This document shows, one piece after another, positions 42,582 to 46,619 of a DNA stretch of 46,619 nt. The notes under the pieces were generated by a model. That model was not told the origin of the DNA. It was given only the letters and a program-made list of their open reading frames with translations, and ran no database searches. The translations under genes and the position numbers were made by a program. The DNA comes from an uncultured Bacteroidota bacterium (GTDB lineage Bacteria; Bacteroidota; Bacteroidia; Chitinophagales; Chitinophagaceae): assembly GCA_903824725.1 (NCBI GenBank), contig CAIJXU010000037.1, positions 1 through 46,619 of the forward strand, read 5' to 3'. Within the stretch, counting starts at the first letter, position 1. Each line of letters opens with the position of its first letter.

Positions 42582-45296
42582 TTAATTTCCAATTTGATGT
42601 ATGGTATTTTGGATCAGCCCTTTTATAGGTTGACCATTCTCATCTAGCAATTGAAAATTAATTTCCATGACCATAGTAGGCATTATGTCTGGGAGGGTTA
42701 AAAATATTTCTTTTTTATCTTTACTTAATGTAACACTAGTGACTACAAGGGTTTTTGTATTATAATGATCAGAGCCATATTTTCTGGCTCTTTTTAAATC
42801 CCAGGTTTGTACTTGGAAAGATTTAATATTGTTAATGTCTTTACTGTTTAATTCATGGGAGAAACGAATTCGAACCCCTTTTGATTGTACATGAAGTTCA
42901 AGTGGAATGACTGCTTTTTCACCATTATATCTAATTCGATAAAATCCACCTAGTTCTGGTTGTGCGGAACCCCATGCAGATAAACCACATGCATACAATT
43001 GGCCATCTGATGGATTAAATCGGCCACGCATCACACCTGTTGAGAAAGTAGGAATGGGCAATTCAAATAAACCGCCTTGCATTTGGGTTCCTATTTTTTC
43101 AAATGGTACTACAAATACTTTTCCATAACCATAGGAAAAGCTAAGCAGGCTTCCATTCAATGGCCCCCATGCTTTACTATCCACCCAAAGTAATTCAGAA
43201 GGGGAGCGATCTATATCTTTTTCAATCCATGTCAAAGGTTGTTCCATACCCTTATCTGAACTATCCTTAGATGCATTGTAGGCAAACATATTTCCATAAA
43301 ATCGATTACCCGGATAAATCCAATTGATTCGATTCATAGGTGTCCAGTGACCTTCTTGATCAGTCACAATAAAGCTTCCATCAGGATTAATACATACTCC
43401 ATTCGCAGCTCTAAATCCGTGTGCCATAAAGGTGGTGCTTTGTCCATCCTTACTTACTTTCAACAAAGTTCCATGCTGAGGTACTAAAGAAGGCCTAGCA
43501 TGTCTAGCACTTTTAGCATAATAAAAATTACCTTCTTTATCCGTTTGTAGTCCCATCGCAAATTCATGAAAATGATTGGTGACTTGATGGTCACTATTAA
43601 AACTTTCATAAAAATCTATTTCTCCATCGCCATTTAAATCATGCAATTTTACTAATTGATCACGACAGGTGACAAATATTTCTTTATTCACTATTTTAAT
43701 TCCTAAGGGTTGAAATAAACCAGATGCAATTCGATGCCAGTTTAATTTTCCAGCGCTTTGTAAAATACCTTCCACTAACCAAACATCACCGTCAGTTGAA
43801 CAAATCACTGCTTTGTTTTTATCTTCTAAAAAGTCAATACCACTTAACCTCATCTGATTTTTCCAAGGACTTTGATAGGGTAGTTCCATGCGATCTACTT
43901 TAAACGCACCTTTTTGTTCGCCCTTTGTAATATTGGTTGTTAATTTTTGTGCAAATTGTGGTGCACCCCCTTTAGTATACAGGAATAAATTTTCAGGTTT
44001 TTTTGTTGCTTTTGAAATAGTTTCAAAATTATTCACCTTACTATTGGCAATTAATATTTTAACATTCACTGATTTATTTGCAGGAACATTTAATACAAAA
44101 AATCCATTTTCTTTTTTTAGAACAGCGTCATCACCAATAATAGCCACTGCGGATTGGATGGACGCAATTCTCATTTTTAAAGAAGTGTTCGAAGCACTCA
44201 AATTTAGAGTGCGTGTAAAAATGGGCATCTCCGTGCTACCCTCGAGTCCTAACTTTTCTAAAACATTTGAATTGCCTACAGTATAGGAAATAATAACTTG
44301 ATCCTTATAATGATATAAACCTTTGTATTGTGTCCATGTTCTAGGCAAAGGACCAAATCTACGTTTGTCTACAGCTTGAAAACGAGTGTCAATAAAGGAT
44401 CCATTAAGTGGATTGGCCCAGCTTGGTTCTACAGGAGTTGAATAATGAAGATCTCCAATGGTTCTTGGAGAAATATTATGTTGTCCATTAAAAAGGATGC
44501 CTTCCCAATCAATAAATCCTTTCCCAGTCCAAGCACCTGCGATACGCATTAAGTCATGGTCAAAAACCATCCATGCTTTACCTGCAGCAACGCCACCCGT
44601 TCCTTCATCTAATCTTACCGCAATTCCTTTATAGGCGAAATTAGCATTCACTAAATTTTCATTTGCAAGGGGTGCGGTACCCCCAGAAATTTCTCGAGGT
44701 TTTGCATTGGCCTCAACCACTTCATAAGTATTGATTAAAAAGTTACCATAATCCATTTCTAGCCAACCTTCTTTATGAATCGTTGTTGGACCCTTTGATT
44801 TACCTTTTGGAAGACTTGATAAATAATTGGAGTCGATATTAAAATAAGCTGCTTTATTTTGTTTTAACACAAATTCTTCTCTGATATATTGAATGACATT
44901 GTACTTTTCAACAGGGGTTAAAGTGGTTTGCGCTGGCATGGCGCCATAACCTCTAGTTAAAGTTTGGTAAATAGAGTAGGGATCTTTTCCTACTTTGAAA
45001 GAATCCTTCCAGTATTTAAATGCGGTGGGAATAGATCCTTCTTTAGTTGGCGTACCATGGCAGTTGATACAGTTACTATTATATGTTTTTTTCCCATCTA
45101 TATAAGCCTCCTCTTGATTTCTTTGGATGGTATTCAAAATACCCTTGTGGTCAATATCTTTTTCATAAGCCGGTAACATGGCTTCGTCCATACTAAATTT
45201 AACTTTAGGAGGGGTATATAGATTTTGATTATTACATGCTATCAATGCAAGTATCATTAAAATGAAAAGGTAATTACCCTTATAAATTATCGCCAT
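42582..45296 (-). CDS. Lipoprotein: cytochrome c domain joined to a DUF6797-like region and a beta-propeller with EF-hand-like loop
   Basis: 904 residues. Lipobox ALIAC gives lipidation at Cys21. A class I cytochrome c domain follows: heme site SNCINCH (Cys76, Cys79, His80) and likely axial Met120 in YGAMPAQ. About 190-460 contain a region like DUF6797 (GKAWMVFDHDLMRIAGAWTG, IDWEGILFNGQHNI). About 470-800 form a propeller of the sorbosone-dehydrogenase/PQQ-dehydrogenase-like kind (GDVWLVEG, LFQPLGIKI, FHEFAMGLQTDKEGNFYYAKS, GSFIVTDQEGHW), with a calcium-type loop DLNGDGEIDFYE near residue 555. Such multi-domain proteins are thought to pass electrons from an oxidised sugar or alcohol to the chain. 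Substrate unknown. ATG start. Confidence 0.85.
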   Translation of the reverse strand: MAIIYKGNYLFILMILALIACNNQNLYTPPKVKFSMDEAMLPAYEKDIDHKGILNTIQRNQEEAYIDGKKTYNSNCINCHGTPTKEGSIPTAFKYWKDSFKVGKDPYSIYQTLTRGYGAMPAQTTLTPVEKYNVIQYIREEFVLKQNKAAYFNIDSNYLSSLPKGKSKGPTTIHKEGWLEMDYGNFLINTYEVVEANAKPREISGGTAPLANENLVNANFAYKGIAVRLDEGTGGVAAGKAWMVFDHDLMRIAGAWTGKGFIDWEGILFNGQHNISPRTIGDLHYSTPVEPSWANPLNGSFIDTRFQAVDKRRFGPLPRTWTQYKGLYHYKDQVIISYTVGNSNVLEKLGLEGSTEMPIFTRTLNLSASNTSLKMRIASIQSAVAIIGDDAVLKKENGFFVLNVPANKSVNVKILIANSKVNNFETISKATKKPENLFLYTKGGAPQFAQKLTTNITKGEQKGAFKVDRMELPYQSPWKNQMRLSGIDFLEDKNKAVICSTDGDVWLVEGILQSAGKLNWHRIASGLFQPLGIKIVNKEIFVTCRDQLVKLHDLNGDGEIDFYESFNSDHQVTNHFHEFAMGLQTDKEGNFYYAKSARHARPSLVPQHGTLLKVSKDGQSTTFMAHGFRAANGVCINPDGSFIVTDQEGHWTPMNRINWIYPGNRFYGNMFAYNASKDSSDKGMEQPLTWIEKDIDRSPSELLWVDSKAWGPLNGSLLSFSYGYGKVFVVPFEKIGTQMQGGLFELPIPTFSTGVMRGRFNPSDGQLYACGLSAWGSAQPELGGFYRIRYNGEKAVIPLELHVQSKGVRIRFSHELNSKDINNIKSFQVQTWDLKRARKYGSDHYNTKTLVVTSVTLSKDKKEIFLTLPDIMPTMVMEINFQLLDENGQPIKGLIQNTIHQIGN

Positions 45297-45404
45297 AGTT
45301 CAGTCTTTTTTAATATGAATAGAGGAATACAAGAGGTTGGTTCTTATAATTAAATATACTAATTTAAAATTTCAATCTTATTTCGTTGAAAAATTGTGAA
45401 ATTG

Positions 45405-45421
45405 TAATCTTTTCAAGATTA
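45405..45421 (+). promoter_or_regulatory. Perfect 7-bp dyad upstream of rplM
   Basis: TAATCTT, TTC, AAGATTA. The 203-bp region 45297-45499 has no clean TAnnTTTG element (TAATCTTT is the nearest, overlapping this dyad) and a C-rich patch (CCCTCCAGCCCCG, 45427-45439) that may be part of the rplM leader. Confidence 0.35.
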
Positions 45422-45499
45422 ATAGCCCTCCAGCCCCGAAAACCTAAATAAAGGAAATTTTTATTAGCAAATATTTTATATTATATAAAACAAAGTCAA

Positions 45500-45943
45500 G
45501 TGGATACTTTAAGTTATAAAACAAAGTCAGCAAATAAAGCGACTGTAGAAAAAGAATGGTTCATTGTAGATGCAACCGATCAAGTATTAGGACGATTGAG
45601 TTCTCAAGTTGCAAAAGTAATTAGAGGAAAGCATAAGTCATCATTTACTCCCCATGTTGATTGTGGCGATAGAGTTATCATAATTAATGCAGAGAAAATA
45701 AAACTTACCGGTAAAAAAATGACCGATAAAGTTTATTTGCGTCATACAGGTTTCCCTGGAGGTCAACGCTCAACAACTCCTGCAGAGTTAATGGATAAAG
45801 ATCCTGCAAGAATCATTGAAAAAGCGGTAAAAGGAATGATACCAAAAAATAGTTTAGGCAGACAATGTTTGAAAAATCTATTTGTGTATGCAGGTTCAGA
45901 ACACTCGCAACAAGCACAACAACCAAAAGAATTAAAATTTTAA
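45500..45943 (+). CDS. rplM: 50S ribosomal protein L13
   Basis: 147 residues. KEWFIVDATDQVLGRLSSQVAKVIRGKHK and DKVYLRHTGFPGGQRS are diagnostic; ending in a short Bacteroidota-type tail with GSEHSQQAQQP. The start is GTG at 45500 (sequence MDTLSYKTKS, the usual Bacteroidota L13 N-terminus); no in-frame ATG lies near. Followed 14 bases later by rpsI. Translation starts in an A-rich region without a clear Shine-Dalgarno. Confidence 0.97.
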   Translation: MDTLSYKTKSANKATVEKEWFIVDATDQVLGRLSSQVAKVIRGKHKSSFTPHVDCGDRVIIINAEKIKLTGKKMTDKVYLRHTGFPGGQRSTTPAELMDKDPARIIEKAVKGMIPKNSLGRQCLKNLFVYAGSEHSQQAQQPKELKF

Positions 45944-45957
45944 GTTTTAAATAACGT

Positions 45958-46344
45958 ATGGAATTAATAAATGCCTTAGGTAGAAGAAAAGCAGCCATTG
46001 CCCGAATTTATGTTAAAGAGGGTAAAGGTGAAATTACAATCAATAAAAGAGGATTACTTAACTATTTCCCTGAAGCTCGTCTTCAATATATAGTAAATCA
46101 ACCTTTAATAGTAACCGAAAAACTAGGAACATTTGATATAAATGTTAATCTATGTGGCGGTGGAATCAAAGGACAAGCTGAGGCTCTTCGTCTTGCAATT
46201 GCTCGCGCTCTTGTAAAATTTGATGAAGAAAATAAATCAGTTCTTCGTAAAAATGGATTTCTAACTCGTGATGCTCGTGAAGTAGAACGTAAAAAACCGG
46301 GTCAAAAGAAAGCTCGTAAGAAATTCCAATTCAGTAAACGTTAA
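45958..46344 (+). CDS. rpsI: 30S ribosomal protein S9
   Basis: 128 residues. N-terminal ALGRRKAAIARIYVKEGKGE, central GGGIKGQAEALRLAIARALVKFD and the C-terminal RDAREVERKKPGQKKARKKFQFSKR, where the Lys/Arg-rich tail reaches the P site. Standard order after rplM in bacteria. Intact. Confidence 0.98.
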   Translation: MELINALGRRKAAIARIYVKEGKGEITINKRGLLNYFPEARLQYIVNQPLIVTEKLGTFDINVNLCGGGIKGQAEALRLAIARALVKFDEENKSVLRKNGFLTRDAREVERKKPGQKKARKKFQFSKR

Positions 46345-46368
46345 AATTATAATAATAATCTATTCGTA

Positions 46369-46419
46369 TTAGAGCGTTGTTTAGACTCTAAATTTACAAG
46401 ACTACTTAATGTTTTAAGT
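46369..46419 (+). promoter_or_regulatory. Two small hairpins in the rpsI-rpsB gap
   Basis: TTAGAG (46369-46374) with CTCTAA (46386-46391), and ACTTAA (46404-46409) with TTAAGT (46414-46419). They lie 45-95 bases before the rpsB ATG and could form a leader structure for autoregulation by S2, as known for rpsB leaders in other bacteria. Support is weak: short stems in A/T-rich sequence. Confidence 0.3.
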
Positions 46420-46463
46420 GCTACTTGTAGATTGCTTTAATTGAATGCAAACAACAAAAAAAA

Positions 46464-46619
46464 ATGGCAAGATCAGATTTCAATGAATTATTAGAAGCAG
46501 GTGTACATTTTGGTCACCTTAAAAGAAAATGGCATCCAGCTATGGCTCCTTATATCTTTATGGAGCGTAACGGTATTCACATTATCGACCTACACAAAAC
46601 AGTAGCAAAAATTGATGAG
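46464..46619 (+). CDS. rpsB: 30S ribosomal protein S2, 3' end missing
   Basis: 52 codons from the ATG at 46464 up to the window edge: [20 protein letters not shown] followed by [12 protein letters not shown] and IIDLHKT, the standard S2 N-terminus. About 200 residues lie outside the window. 119 bases after rpsI; tsf would be expected next. Confidence 0.97.
   Translation, partial: MARSDFNELLEAGVHFGHLKRKWHPAMAPYIFMERNGIHIIDLHKTVAKIDE

Noticed and set aside
43888..44286. 132-codon plus-strand frame
   Set aside because: Lies antisense within the cytochrome lipoprotein gene, which has strong domain evidence on the other strand; the translated sequence has no recognisable features.
1..46619. Mobile elements, CRISPR arrays, tRNA or rRNA genes
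   Set aside because: No transposase or integrase frame, no array of direct repeats and no tRNA-like cloverleaf was seen in any intergenic region; all long frames are accounted for by the genes listed.

Overview
This window is chromosomal DNA from a low-GC Bacteroidota, most likely a Chitinophagales/Chitinophagaceae-type bacterium. The evidence is a type IX secretion (T9SS) cargo gene with its PorP/SprF partner, the families DUF3078, DUF4294, LptE-like and PafA-type alkaline phosphatase, A/T-rich translation starts with few Shine-Dalgarno motifs, and repeated copies of the Bacteroidota -7 promoter element TAnnTTTG just upstream of genes. The taxonomic placement is inferred from gene content; no rRNA gene is present.

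Layout. 1-6372: the 3' part of NADP isocitrate dehydrogenase with a strong shared terminator, a small Cys-rich exported protein, a PafA-like phosphatase, a PLP acyltransferase of the serine-palmitoyltransferase/cysteate-acyltransferase type, and a yihY-mltG pair. 6448-10836: one compact operon read leftwards, with a recognisable promoter and terminator: miaB, a sigma-54-type AAA+ activator, lptE, a TPR-like protein and secG. 10847-10897 holds two adjacent dyads next to the miaB promoter. 11015-20257: DUF3078 protein, purK, an orphan ABC ATPase, a DinB/YfiT protein, folC, a TonB-like protein, and a radical SAM - EamA - TauE overlapping operon. 20324-28099: ccmE-ccmF/ccsA cytochrome maturation, DUF4294, glnS, tilS, rhomboid and rlmH. 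28297-34047: a secreted hypothetical, then a 1393-residue T9SS type B cargo protein translationally joined to a PorP/SprF protein. 34050-45296: a block of exported carbohydrate-active and redox proteins (two DUF1080/3-keto-glycoside proteins, a Tat-exported Gfo/Idh/MocA oxidoreductase, GH2, GH20, and a lipoprotein with a cytochrome c domain and propeller). 45500-46619: ribosomal proteins L13, S9 and the start of S2.

How the genes work together. Much of the window serves the envelope: LPS transport (LptE), Sec export (SecG), peptidoglycan termination (MltG), lipid synthesis (SPT/CFAT-like), c-type cytochrome maturation and T9SS. The 34-45 kb block has the gene content expected for periplasmic glycoside breakdown through 3-keto intermediates, and it includes a c-type cytochrome that CcmE/CcmF could mature. 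No SusC/SusD pair, integrase, transposase, CRISPR array, tRNA or rRNA gene was seen. No gene-free stretch exceeds 300 bases; the longest are 10812-11014, 28100-28296, 40767-40948 and 45297-45499, and each is described below. I did not find a clearly new multi-gene system. The best leads are the 3-keto-glycoside-like block, the Cys-dense radical SAM protein, the activator-containing envelope operon with its dyads, and the candidate leaderless promoters.
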